Positions 45,827 to 54,140 of a stretch of 64,000 nucleotides of DNA are shown here, in pieces. The first letter of the stretch is position 1. Each line of letters starts with the position of its first letter. The position numbers and the translations under genes are program-made. Source of the DNA: Hyphomicrobiales bacterium (GTDB taxonomy: Bacteria; Pseudomonadota; Alphaproteobacteria; Rhizobiales; Beijerinckiaceae); NCBI GenBank assembly GCA_027484605.1, contig JAIXSR010000139.1:1-64000 (forward strand), given 5' to 3'. The notes below the pieces were generated by a model. The model was not told the origin of the DNA. It did not search any database and saw only the letters and a list, made by a program, of their open reading frames with translations.

Positions 45827-47134
45827 ATGGGGTTTTTCGTGCTGACTGTTGCCTCGACCCCGCCCTTTGAACCGCATCCGGCCCGCCACGCCATCCTTTC
45901 GGAGGCGCATGCCCGGCCCTTCTTCCGGCTGGAAACACCGTCGCGCGTGCTGGGGCTGGCCTTTCTCCGCGGCTCCGCCTCGCCGGATGAGGTGCGGGCC
46001 CGGCTCGATGCCTTTGCCCGGAGCCACGGCGCGGCGCCGGCACCACCCTCGGCGCGCCATCACCGCATGAACCTGCCGCAGGGCCTGTTCCGCTGGGAAC
46101 AGCATACCGAGTTCACCACCTATGTGTTCATGCTCAGCGGCGAGGCTGCCCGGTTCGACCTGACCGGCGGCGAGATCCTGAACGCGCTGGCGCTTCCCGA
46201 GCAGCCCGGCCCGCATCTCGTCTCGGTCGACATGTCGCTGATCGGCGACGACCAGAGCGATGCCGCGATGAGCCATGTCCAGTCGGGCGTGATCTCCGTC
46301 TCGGATGTCGAGGAGGCCCGGGCACGGATCGCTTCGGATTTCGTGCCTGACGAGGCGGGGTTCGTCCGCTTCGTGATCGTCAATCGCGGCCTGCCGGATC
46401 GCCGTCTCGGCTCTCTCGCCCGCGACGTGATGGAAATCGAGGTCTATCGCAACCTGGCCCTGATGGGCCTGCCCGAAGCACAGCGGATCGGCCCGATCGT
46501 CCGCGAGGTGGAGCAGGGGCTGGCGGATCTCATGCGCGACCTCGTGCACCAGACCACGCTCGGCGAGGGGGACGAATTGCTGGCCCGCCTGACCAACATG
46601 ACCGCACGGGTCGAGAGCGAGATCGCCACCACGAAGTTCCGCTTCGGCGCGACCCGCGCCTATGGCGCGATCCTCAATGACCGGCTCTCGGCCTTCACGG
46701 TCCCGGCCAGCCAGGATGCGCCGACCATCGAGGCCTTTCTCACCCGGCGGAACGCGCCGGCTTTGCGCACCTGCGAGACCATGGAAGCCAACCTGCTCGA
46801 CCTCGCAGCGCGCCTGACGCGCGCCTCGGGCCTGCTGCGGACGCGCATCGATGTCGAACTGGCCAAGCAGAACAATGCCCTGCTGAGCGGGATGAGCGAG
46901 CGCACCCGCATGCAGTTGCGCCTCCAGCAGACCGTCGAGGGGCTCTCGGTTGCGGCGATCAGCTATTACGTCATCGGGTTGGTCGGCTATCTGCTCAAGG
47001 CAGCCAAGGAAGGCGGCTGGCTTCGGCTTCCGCTCGATGTCGCCATCGGCCTGTCGGTTCCGCTGGTTGTCGCCGTCATGTGGGTCATCATGCGCCGCCT
47101 TCGGCGCCTGCATACCCGCGCCGACGGATTCTGA
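45827..47134 (+). CDS. DUF3422-family membrane-anchored protein
   Basis: A 435-residue protein with a cytoplasmic body and two C-terminal helices (about 372-392 and 402-422). It matches DUF3422: HPARHAILSEAHARPFF at the N-terminus, DLTGGEILNALALPEQPGP, and ISYYVIGLVGYLLKA before the last helices. No catalytic motif was identified. ATG 45827 follows the terminator without a ribosome site; a GTG at 45839 is an alternative. The gene separates soxAX from the soxW-soxR genes; a link to sulfur metabolism is unproven. Confidence 0.8.
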   Translation: MGFFVLTVASTPPFEPHPARHAILSEAHARPFFRLETPSRVLGLAFLRGSASPDEVRARLDAFARSHGAAPAPPSARHHRMNLPQGLFRWEQHTEFTTYVFMLSGEAARFDLTGGEILNALALPEQPGPHLVSVDMSLIGDDQSDAAMSHVQSGVISVSDVEEARARIASDFVPDEAGFVRFVIVNRGLPDRRLGSLARDVMEIEVYRNLALMGLPEAQRIGPIVREVEQGLADLMRDLVHQTTLGEGDELLARLTNMTARVESEIATTKFRFGATRAYGAILNDRLSAFTVPASQDAPTIEAFLTRRNAPALRTCETMEANLLDLAARLTRASGLLRTRIDVELAKQNNALLSGMSERTRMQLRLQQTVEGLSVAAISYYVIGLVGYLLKAAKEGGWLRLPLDVAIGLSVPLVVAVMWVIMRRLRRLHTRADGF

Positions 47135-47140
47135 GGCCAC

Positions 47141-47168
47141 TGGCCAACATATTCATCTTGCGCTATAT
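47141..47168 (+). promoter_or_regulatory. Putative promoter and SoxR operator ahead of soxW-soxR
   Basis: TGGCCA (47141-47146), a 16-base spacer and CTATAT (47163-47168) form a plausible promoter. Overlapping it is ATTC-N8-CTAT (47151-47166), the reverse complement of the element at 44212-44227. Occupation by SoxR would cover the -10 region. Transcripts from here would start about at the ATG of the next gene, implying a very short leader. Confidence 0.4.
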
Positions 47169-47169
47169 C

Positions 47170-47589
47170 ATGCGGATGCTGCCGGATATCCGCCATCCTC
47201 GCATCACGTTGCATCGTGCCGCCTTCCGGGGCGGGCTCGCGGGAATCCTGCTCGCCCTTACGGGAATGATGCAGGTCCAAGCGGCCGAACTGGTGATGTA
47301 CGAAAGGCCCGGCTGCCCCTGGTGCGTGCGCTGGCACAAGGAGGTCGGCAGCATTTATCCGAAGACGCCGGAAGGCGAGCGGGCGCCCCTCAAGGCGCTG
47401 ATGCTCGACCGCCAGTCACAATCCGCCTACCGCCTGAAAGAGCCGGTCTTCTACACGCCGACTTTCGTTCTGGTGGAAAAAGGGGAAGAAATTGGCCGGA
47501 TAACCGGCTATATGGGAGACGATGCCTTCTGGAGCCTGATGAAGATGCTGGCTGGCAAGCTGGATTCGGTAGATCAAGCGGGAAAGTAA
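47170..47589 (+). CDS. soxW: SoxW-like periplasmic thioredoxin
   Basis: A 139-residue protein with an N-terminal signal (hydrophobic GGLAGILLALTG, cleavage near VQAAE) and a thioredoxin-type active site RPGCPWCVRW. YTPTFVLVEKGEEIGRITGY matches the cis-Pro strand. Short single-domain thioredoxins of this kind in Sox clusters keep the SoxY cysteine reduced. ATG 47170 and ATG 47176 are both possible starts; neither has a clear ribosome site. No CcdA-like SoxV gene is in this locus, so its electron donor is not visible. Confidence 0.78.
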   Translation: MRMLPDIRHPRITLHRAAFRGGLAGILLALTGMMQVQAAELVMYERPGCPWCVRWHKEVGSIYPKTPEGERAPLKALMLDRQSQSAYRLKEPVFYTPTFVLVEKGEEIGRITGYMGDDAFWSLMKMLAGKLDSVDQAGK

Positions 47590-47592
47590 CCA

Positions 47593-47955
47593 ATGTCCTT
47601 GATTGAAGCAGGCCTTGAGACCGAATTGCGGGATGGCGACGAATTCTCGCCCGAACTTGACCAATTGATGCGCAAGGCCCGCAAGGCCAGCGATTTCCTG
47701 AAGGCGCTCAGCCACGAGAACCGGCTGCTGCTGCTCTGCCTTTTGTCGGAAAAGGAACGCTCGGTCAGCGATCTCGAGAACATCCTGTCGCTCCGGCAGC
47801 CGACGGTCTCGCAGCAACTGGCCCGCCTGCGGCTCGACGGCCTCGTGACCACACGGCGCGATGGCAAGACCATCTATTACAGCCTCGCCAACAACGATGT
47901 GAGGCAGGTGATCTCGATCATCTACCGCATCTTCTGCGACCCTCCGAAACCCTGA
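47593..47955 (+). CDS. soxR: ArsR-family repressor SoxR
   Basis: A 120-residue winged-helix regulator. FLKALSHENRLLLLCLL and LSLRQPTVSQQLARLRLDGLVTTRRDGKTIYYSL are the ArsR core. Cysteines at residues 49 and 115 are 66 apart, the spacing I recall for the thiol-switch pair (Cys41/Cys107) of the sulfide-responsive repressor SqrR. No metal-site ELCVCDL motif is present, so a sulfane-sulfur sensor is likelier than a metal sensor. It lies three bases after soxW and 13 before the transporter gene. Confidence 0.9.
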   Translation: MSLIEAGLETELRDGDEFSPELDQLMRKARKASDFLKALSHENRLLLLCLLSEKERSVSDLENILSLRQPTVSQQLARLRLDGLVTTRRDGKTIYYSLANNDVRQVISIIYRIFCDPPKP

Positions 47956-47968
47956 GGAACGCGACGGA

Positions 47969-49042
47969 ATGTCTTCGATCGCCACCGGTCTGTTGGGATT
48001 TCTGACCGGGCTGGTTATTGGTGCGCTGGTCTACCGTGCGCGGCTTTGTACCTTCGGCGCGATCGAGGACGGCCTGATGGGCCAGGACTGGCGTCGCGCC
48101 AAGGTTTTCGGGCTGGCGCTCGCCGTTGCGCTGGTCCTGACGCAGGGCATGATCCTTTTCGGCTTCCTTGATGCCGACCGCACGACCTATCTGCCCCAAT
48201 CTGTTCCCGTCATCGGCCTGATCATCGGCGGCACGATGTTTGGCATTGGCATGGCGCTGGTCGGCACCTGTGGCTTCGGCTCCCTGGTCAGGCTCGGCAG
48301 CGGGGATCTGCGCAGCCTGATCGTGATCATGGTCTACGCGCTTTTTGCCTATGCGATGCTGCGCGGCCTGCTCTCCGCCTTCCGCATCGGGGTGGTCGAG
48401 GGCTGGGCCTGGCCGATGCCGGGGCCAAGCCGTTCGGATCTCGCAACCCAGCTTCAGCGCTTTCTTGGTTTCGACATCCGCGTGGTGCTGACCCTGGCCC
48501 TGGCCTTCGGCCTCTTCATCCTCGTCCTGAGGGATGCGCGGCTCCTCCGGGCCCGCCGCCTGCTGACAGCGGGCGTGGTCCTGGGGCTGGCTGTGGCCAT
48601 GGGCTGGGCCGTGACCGGTTGGTGGAGCGATCCGTTCGAACTGCACCAGCGGCTGCAGAGCCTGACCTATGTCGCGCCGGTGGCCCGCGCCATGTTCGGG
48701 GTCCTTGCCGGCCAGGATGACGGGCTCGATTTCGGCGTGGCGAACATCGTCGGGGTGGTCGCCGGAGCGCTCCTGGCCAGCCTGAAGGCGGGCGAGTTCC
48801 GCTGGGAGGCGTTCGATGATCACCACGAGATGAAGCGGCACCTGATCGGGGCGGTCTGCATGGGCACGGGTGGCGTGCTCGCGGGCGGCTGCACGATCGG
48901 TCAGGGCCTGACCGCGGGCTCGCTGCTCGCCTTGTCGATGCCGGTCGTCATCATCAGCATGATGTTCGGAGCCCGGATCGGAATCGCGATCCTGATGGGG
49001 GATGCCGGAGACTGGATGCGGCGCCTGGCCAGCCGCGCCTGA
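47969..49042 (+). CDS. soxT: YeeE/YedE-family sulfur transporter, SoxT-like
   Basis: A 357-residue membrane protein with about nine helices. Three conserved cysteine motifs of the thiosulfate importer family (TsuA type) are present: YRARLCTFGAIEDG, GTCGFGSLVRLG and GGCTIGQGLTAGS. It probably moves thiosulfate or a related sulfur species into the cytoplasm, which could also supply the inducer of SoxR. Adjacent soxR-soxT genes are known in other alphaproteobacterial Sox loci. Start follows AGGAACG. Confidence 0.85.
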   Translation: MSSIATGLLGFLTGLVIGALVYRARLCTFGAIEDGLMGQDWRRAKVFGLALAVALVLTQGMILFGFLDADRTTYLPQSVPVIGLIIGGTMFGIGMALVGTCGFGSLVRLGSGDLRSLIVIMVYALFAYAMLRGLLSAFRIGVVEGWAWPMPGPSRSDLATQLQRFLGFDIRVVLTLALAFGLFILVLRDARLLRARRLLTAGVVLGLAVAMGWAVTGWWSDPFELHQRLQSLTYVAPVARAMFGVLAGQDDGLDFGVANIVGVVAGALLASLKAGEFRWEAFDDHHEMKRHLIGAVCMGTGGVLAGGCTIGQGLTAGSLLALSMPVVIISMMFGARIGIAILMGDAGDWMRRLASRA

Positions 49043-49201
49043 GTTCACGGCGATGCCCTGCTGCCGGCGAGCGCACAAGCACCGCACCCTCACCATGATT
49101 CCGACAGGAATTTCGGTTGATAGCCATCGCAACATCAACGATACGCTACGCCGAATGCAGTACCGTGCCCGGAAGGGGCATGCCCCGGGGCGGAGGAAAG
49201 G

Positions 49202-50227
49202 GTGAACAACGTGGACCAAGCCGCCGCGCGGGAAGATACCGCCGTCATGGCCCGTCGTGCCCGGATTATGAAAATCGCCGGCACCCTCGCCAGTGCCGCG
49301 CTGTTTGCCGTGTCGCTGGCCGTTCTTTACTGGCTGATTACCGAACTGGATGCGGCCGAGGTGAAGGCCGCCTTCGGTCGGGCAACCGCCAGCCAGATCT
49401 GGCTGGCACTTTTCTTCACGGCCATCTCCTATCTGATGCTGACCGGCTATGACTGGGTCGCCCTGCCGGCCGTCACGACGCAGAAGGTCCGCTACCGGAT
49501 TGCCGCCCTGGCCTCCTTCACGTCCTACGCCGTCAGCTTCACCCTGGGCTTCCCGCTTCTGACCGCGGCAACGGTGCGCTACTGGATCTATTCCAGCGTC
49601 GGGCTTGGCGCGAAGGCGATCGCCAGCCTCACGCTCATTGCGGGAATCACCTTCTGGCTCGGCATGGGTGTCGTGCTCGCGACCGTGATGATCATCCTGC
49701 CCGGTTCCGCCTCGACGTTCACGCGCTTGCCCTTGACCATGAATGTGCTGATCGGGCTCGCCGTCATGCTGGCCATCGGCATTTACCTCCTGGTGGTCAA
49801 GCGCGGCAATCGCAGCCTTTCCGTCCAGGGCTGGCAGCTCCGCCTGCCGGGCGTTCGGATCACCTCGCGCCAGATGGCCCTCGGCGCGGCCGATGTCTGT
49901 GCCGGCGCGGCCGTCCTCTTTGTCCTGTTGCCACCCGAGGCGCAGATCCCCTTCGCAACCATGCTGGCGGCCTATGTCTTCGCCTGCACGCTGGGGATTG
50001 CCAGCCATGCGCCGGGTGGAATCGGCGTCTTCGAGGCCACGATGCTGCTGGCCCTTCCCGGCGTCCCGCGGGAACAGCTCCTCGGCGCGCTGATGGTCTA
50101 TCGGCTCTGCTACTATGTCGTGCCCTTCATTCTTGCGCTCGTTCTGCTCGGCGTCCGCGAACTCATGATCCGGGCCGGCATGCTGCAACGCCAGCTTTCG
50201 GCACCCGACGAGGGCGACCATGCCTGA
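49202..50227 (+). CDS. LPG-synthase-type (UPF0104) membrane protein upstream of phoR
   Basis: A 341-residue integral membrane protein starting at GTG 49202 after a perfect GGAGGAAAGG site. It has eight or more helices and the flippase-like domain marks FTSYAVSFTLGFPLLTAATVRYW, SHAPGGIGVFEAT and LMVYRLCYYVVPF, as in the membrane half of MprF. The cytosolic aminoacyl-transferase domain of MprF is absent, so only lipid translocation or an unknown role can be suggested. Its 3' end overlaps phoR by eight bases. Confidence 0.82.
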   Translation: MNNVDQAAAREDTAVMARRARIMKIAGTLASAALFAVSLAVLYWLITELDAAEVKAAFGRATASQIWLALFFTAISYLMLTGYDWVALPAVTTQKVRYRIAALASFTSYAVSFTLGFPLLTAATVRYWIYSSVGLGAKAIASLTLIAGITFWLGMGVVLATVMIILPGSASTFTRLPLTMNVLIGLAVMLAIGIYLLVVKRGNRSLSVQGWQLRLPGVRITSRQMALGAADVCAGAAVLFVLLPPEAQIPFATMLAAYVFACTLGIASHAPGGIGVFEATMLLALPGVPREQLLGALMVYRLCYYVVPFILALVLLGVRELMIRAGMLQRQLSAPDEGDHA

Positions 50228-51560
50228 TCCCGGGCTGCCCTCCGATCCCGCCGAGGATGTGCCGGAGGCACCGACCCTGCGTTCCATCGTCATGCGCTCG
50301 AATGTCCTGCGCCTGCTGGCCATCGCGGCGCTGGGCGGGCTGCTCCTCATGGCGCATCTCTCCAGCCTGCCCTGGCTGGCCCATCTCCTCGCGATCCTCG
50401 CGCTGGTTTTCGTCTTCCTCGGCTGGCGCACGCTCGAGCCTTCCGCGTTGCGCCGGGCCGATCCGGTCCGGGCGCTGCGCAATCTGCCGGACATGCGGCT
50501 GAATGCCGTGCTCGATGCCATGGTCTCGCCGACGATCCTGATCGACCATCGCGGCAACATGGTCCACGGCAATGCCGCCGCGCTGCGAACCTTGGGGGGG
50601 CTCCGGCTCGGGCATCCGGTTTCCTTTGCCCTGCGCGCGCCTGCCATGCTTGCCGCGCTCGAGACAGTTCTGGCCGGGCAGGCCGAGGCCCGCGCCGAGA
50701 TTGTCGAGCGCGTGCCGATCGAGCGGAGCTACGACATCGTCATCCGCCGTCTCGCCCAGGGCCCCGTCCTGCCGGCGAACGGGGTGGCCTACGCGGTGAT
50801 CTTCATGACCGATACGACCTCGGCGCGGCGCCTGGAGGCGATGCGCGCGGATTTCGTCGCGAATGCCAGCCACGAATTGCGCACGCCGCTGGCCTCGATC
50901 CTCGGCTTCATCGAGACGTTGCAGGGGCCCGCACGGGACGATGCGACCGCCCGCCGCAATTTCCTCGGCATCATGGAGAAGCAGGCCCGTCGCATGGCGC
51001 GCCTGATCGAAGACCTGCTCTCTCTCTCGAAAATCGAACTCAACGCCCATATCCCCCCCGCGGACACGGTCGACCTTCCGCTGCTGCTGCGTTCGGTGTC
51101 GGACGCGCTCGGCGGGCTCGCCCGGGATCGTGGCGTCCAGCTCCGGTTCGCGCTCGCCGAGGGGATGCCGCCGGTGACCGGAGATCGCGACGAACTGGTC
51201 CGGGTCTTCGAGAATCTCATCGAGAATGCGATCAAGTATGGCCAGAGTGGCGGCAAGGTCGATATCGTGCTCGAACCGGGCGAAGGGGAGTCGCCGGCCG
51301 ATCTGGTTGTCCATGTCCGTGATTACGGGCCCGGCATCGCCGAAGAACATCTCCCGCGCCTGACCGAGCGGTTCTACCGGGCCGATATCGGCGAAAGCCG
51401 CGTGCTGGGCGGGACCGGCTTGGGTCTGGCCATCGTCAAGCATATCGTGACCCGCCACCGGGGCCGCATGGCCATTGCCAGCACCTTGGGCGAGGGGGCT
51501 ACCTTCTCGGTTACATTGCCGGTAAGCAGGGAAGAAATCCGATTAAGTTCAGCAGGTTGA
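50220..51560 (+). CDS. phoR: Phosphate regulon sensor kinase PhoR
   Basis: A 446-residue kinase. Two helices at about 28-65 anchor it, followed by a PAS-like region (about 90-200) and the kinase core with His in VANASHELRTPLASILGF. ATPase boxes are ENLIENAIKYG, DYGPGI and [14 protein letters not shown]. PhoR senses phosphate supply through PstSCAB and PhoU and phosphorylates PhoB. The gene overlaps the preceding membrane-protein gene, and the Pho box of pstS begins one base after its stop codon. Confidence 0.93.
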   Translation: MPDPGLPSDPAEDVPEAPTLRSIVMRSNVLRLLAIAALGGLLLMAHLSSLPWLAHLLAILALVFVFLGWRTLEPSALRRADPVRALRNLPDMRLNAVLDAMVSPTILIDHRGNMVHGNAAALRTLGGLRLGHPVSFALRAPAMLAALETVLAGQAEARAEIVERVPIERSYDIVIRRLAQGPVLPANGVAYAVIFMTDTTSARRLEAMRADFVANASHELRTPLASILGFIETLQGPARDDATARRNFLGIMEKQARRMARLIEDLLSLSKIELNAHIPPADTVDLPLLLRSVSDALGGLARDRGVQLRFALAEGMPPVTGDRDELVRVFENLIENAIKYGQSGGKVDIVLEPGEGESPADLVVHVRDYGPGIAEEHLPRLTERFYRADIGESRVLGGTGLGLAIVKHIVTRHRGRMAIASTLGEGATFSVTLPVSREEIRLSSAG

Positions 51561-51561
51561 A

Positions 51562-51579
51562 CTGTCATCGTTTTGTCGT
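51562..51579 (+). promoter_or_regulatory. Pho box upstream of pstS
   Basis: CTGTCAT-CGTT-TTGTCGT matches the two 7-base direct repeats with 4-base spacer to which PhoB binds. The first repeat is perfect and the second matches five of seven positions. It lies 73 bp before the pstS start. Confidence 0.8.
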
Positions 51580-51652
51580 CCGGACCCGCTAGAAGCGTCT
51601 GTGCCGGTCGCCTTTCCCCCTTCGCGATCGGGCTAACAAGGAGAGTCCCCAG

Positions 51653-52705
51653 ATGGGTTCGAAATTCCTCGGCGTGTCCGTGATTGCCCTCGCCATGGCC
51701 GTGAGTGCCGGCGTTGCGTCCGCGCGCGACCAGATCCGTATCGTTGGTTCGTCGACTGTTTATCCGTTCACGACGGCGGTGGCCGAGCAGCTCGGCAAGA
51801 CCGGCGGCGTGAAGACTCCGGTGGTTGAGTCCACCGGCACCGGCGGCGGCATGAAGATGTTCTGCGACGGCGTCGGTGTGAACTTCCCCGATGCCACCAA
51901 TGCCTCGCGCCGCATGAAGGCCGGCGAGTTCGAGTCCTGCCAGAAGAACGGCGTCAAGGACATCATCGAACTGATGGTCGGCTATGACGGCCTGACCCTG
52001 TCGCATTCCAAGAAGTCGGCCCCGATGAAGCTGACCCGCGCTCAGGTCTTCCTGGCGCTGGCCAAGAACGTCCCGGGTCCGGATGGCAAGCTTGTTCCGA
52101 ATCCCTACAAGACCTGGAACCAGATCGACCCGTCGCTGCCGAACAAGCCGATCGAGATCCTCGGCCCGCCGCCGACCTCGGGCACGCGTGACTCGCTCCA
52201 TGAACTGGTGATGGAGCCGGGTGCCGAACAGATTGCGGTGCTGAAGGCCCTCAAGGCTTCGGATCGCAAGGCTTTCGACGCCGCCTGGAAGACCATCCGT
52301 GAAGACGGTGCCTATGTCGAAGCTGGCGAGAACGATAACGTCATCGTGCAGAAGCTCGAATCCAACCCGAATGCCTTCGGCGTCTTCGGCTTCTCGTTCC
52401 TTGAAGAAAATGCCGCCAAGATCCAGGGCGTGACCATTGACGGCGTCGTGCCGGAAATGGACACCATCTCCGCGCTGAAATACGGCCCCTCGCGTGAGCT
52501 CTTCGTCTATGTGAAGAAGGCCCATGTCGGCGTCGTTCCGGGTCTCGACAAGTTCGCCTTGGAATATGTTTCGGATCGTGCTGCCGGCGACGGCGGCTAT
52601 CTCGAGAAGAAGGGCCTCGTGCCGGTGCCGAAGGCCAAGCTGGCGGAAGCCAAGGCCAATGTTGCCGCCATGAAGGTCATGACGGGCGAAGGCCTGCCGA
52701 AGTAA
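51653..52705 (+). CDS. pstS: Phosphate ABC transporter periplasmic binding protein PstS
   Basis: A 350-residue protein with a Sec signal (residues 1-24). RIVGSSTVYPFT and VVESTGTGGGMKMFC are phosphate-loop motifs, and PPPTSGTRDSLHELV is the second. This is the long alphaproteobacterial PstS type. Codon use is biased toward few codons compared with its neighbours, consistent with high expression. It is preceded by a Pho box and AAGGAGAG and followed by a stem-loop. Confidence 0.95.
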   Translation: MGSKFLGVSVIALAMAVSAGVASARDQIRIVGSSTVYPFTTAVAEQLGKTGGVKTPVVESTGTGGGMKMFCDGVGVNFPDATNASRRMKAGEFESCQKNGVKDIIELMVGYDGLTLSHSKKSAPMKLTRAQVFLALAKNVPGPDGKLVPNPYKTWNQIDPSLPNKPIEILGPPPTSGTRDSLHELVMEPGAEQIAVLKALKASDRKAFDAAWKTIREDGAYVEAGENDNVIVQKLESNPNAFGVFGFSFLEENAAKIQGVTIDGVVPEMDTISALKYGPSRELFVYVKKAHVGVVPGLDKFALEYVSDRAAGDGGYLEKKGLVPVPKAKLAEAKANVAAMKVMTGEGLPK

Positions 52706-52730
52706 GGCTGCGACAGCAGTCGAAAACCTG

Positions 52731-52751
52731 ACCGGCGCCGCTGGCGCCGGT
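52731..52751 (+). terminator. Stem-loop between pstS and pstC
   Basis: ACCGGCGCC-GCT-GGCGCCGGT is a perfect 9-bp stem with a 3-base loop, followed only by CTTTG. It probably acts as a partial terminator or mRNA stabiliser that raises PstS over the permease subunits. Confidence 0.6.
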
Positions 52752-52772
52752 CTTTGTCAGCGGGGGTCGGCA

Positions 52773-54140
52773 GTGACAGGTCTGTATTACGCGCTCATGA
52801 TCGCGCTTGCCCTCGGGGCGTATATCCTCGTGAGAGGGCGTGCAACCACGCTCGCCAACGGCCAGGTCCTGCATTCCCGCCCGAATTATCACGGCCTGCT
52901 GGCCGCTTCGCAGGTCGTCCTGCCGATGATCCTGATCCATCTTGTCGGATCGATCTTCGCCTCACGCTTCGTCGAGCATCAGGCGCTGACAGCGATGGAC
53001 CCGGCGCTCCTGAGCGACGAGTTGCGCCGGGGTGCAGCCTTCCGCGAGATCCGTGAATTTGCGGCCGGCCGCGGCGCGGCAACGGCTACGCAGGCGCTCC
53101 AGGCTGGCGCCGCGATGTACGCCTATCTCGCCGCCCTGACCAACTGGGCGGTTCTCGGCCTTGGCCTCGCGGTCGGTATCGCCATGGCCATGTTCTCCAT
53201 GCGCAGCATCTCGACCGAGTTCCGCGCGCGGAACCGGTTCGAGAAGGTGGTGCGGTATCTCCTCCTGGCCTGCGCGACCGTCGCTGTCATCACCACGATC
53301 GGGATCGTCTTCTCGGTCCTGTTCGAGACCTTCCGGTTCTTCCAGAAGGTGTCGCCGATCGATTTCCTCTTCGGCACCCACTGGTCGCCGCAAACCGCGA
53401 TCCGCGCCGATCAGGGCGGTTCATCGGGCTCCTTCGGCATGGTGCCGCTGCTGGTCGGCACGCTGCTGATCTCCACCATCGCGATTCTTGTCGCCGGCCC
53501 CATCGGCCTCTTCGCGGCGATCTACATGGCCGAATACGCGTCGCCGAAATTCCGCGCCTTCGCCAAGCCGCTCCTCGAGATCCTGGCCGGCATTCCCACC
53601 GTGGTGCTCGGCTTCTTCGCGGCCCTTACCGTGGCACCGCTGATCCGCGAGGTCGGGACATCCCTGGGCCTCAGCGTCGCCTCCGAAAGCGCCCTCGCGG
53701 CCGGCCTCGTTATGGGGATCATGATCATTCCCTTCGTGTCATCCCTTTCGGACGACGTGATCACCGCTGTACCGCAATCGCTGCGGGACGGTTCCTACGG
53801 CATGGGCGCGACCCGGTCGGAGACGATCAAGAAGGTCGTCCTGCCGGCGGCGCTTCCAGGCATCGTCTCGGCCTTCATGCTCGCGATCTCGCGCGCGGTC
53901 GGCGAGACCATGATCGTCGTGATGGCCGCCGGCCTTGCCGCCAACCTGTCCTTCAACCCGCTCGACGCGGTGACGACCTTCACGGTGCAGATCAAGACGA
54001 TCCTCGTGGGCGACCAGGAATTCGACAGTGCCAAGACATTGTCGGCCTTCGCGCTCGGCTTCGTGCTCTTCTTCTTCACCCTTTCGCTCAACGTCATCGC
54101 GCTCGCGATCGTCCGGAAGTATCGGGAACAATATGACTGA
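52773..54140 (+). CDS. pstC: Phosphate ABC transporter permease PstC (extended)
   Basis: A 455-residue permease starting at GTG 52773. The C-terminal 300 residues are the usual PstC fold, with LEILAGIPTVVLGFFAAL and the EAA-type loop LRDGSYGMGATRSETIKKVVLPAALPGIVSA. About 140 extra N-terminal residues include two helices and a polar loop, a form common in alphaproteobacteria. The 3' end overlaps pstA by eight bases. Confidence 0.93.
   Translation: MTGLYYALMIALALGAYILVRGRATTLANGQVLHSRPNYHGLLAASQVVLPMILIHLVGSIFASRFVEHQALTAMDPALLSDELRRGAAFREIREFAAGRGAATATQALQAGAAMYAYLAALTNWAVLGLGLAVGIAMAMFSMRSISTEFRARNRFEKVVRYLLLACATVAVITTIGIVFSVLFETFRFFQKVSPIDFLFGTHWSPQTAIRADQGGSSGSFGMVPLLVGTLLISTIAILVAGPIGLFAAIYMAEYASPKFRAFAKPLLEILAGIPTVVLGFFAALTVAPLIREVGTSLGLSVASESALAAGLVMGIMIIPFVSSLSDDVITAVPQSLRDGSYGMGATRSETIKKVVLPAALPGIVSAFMLAISRAVGETMIVVMAAGLAANLSFNPLDAVTTFTVQIKTILVGDQEFDSAKTLSAFALGFVLFFFTLSLNVIALAIVRKYREQYD

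Noticed and set aside
47918-50647. A 909-codon minus-strand frame
   Set aside because: Antisense to the YeeE-like gene, the UPF0104-type gene and the start of phoR, all with clear motifs and ribosome sites; its own composition is low-complexity Gln/Gly/Arg.
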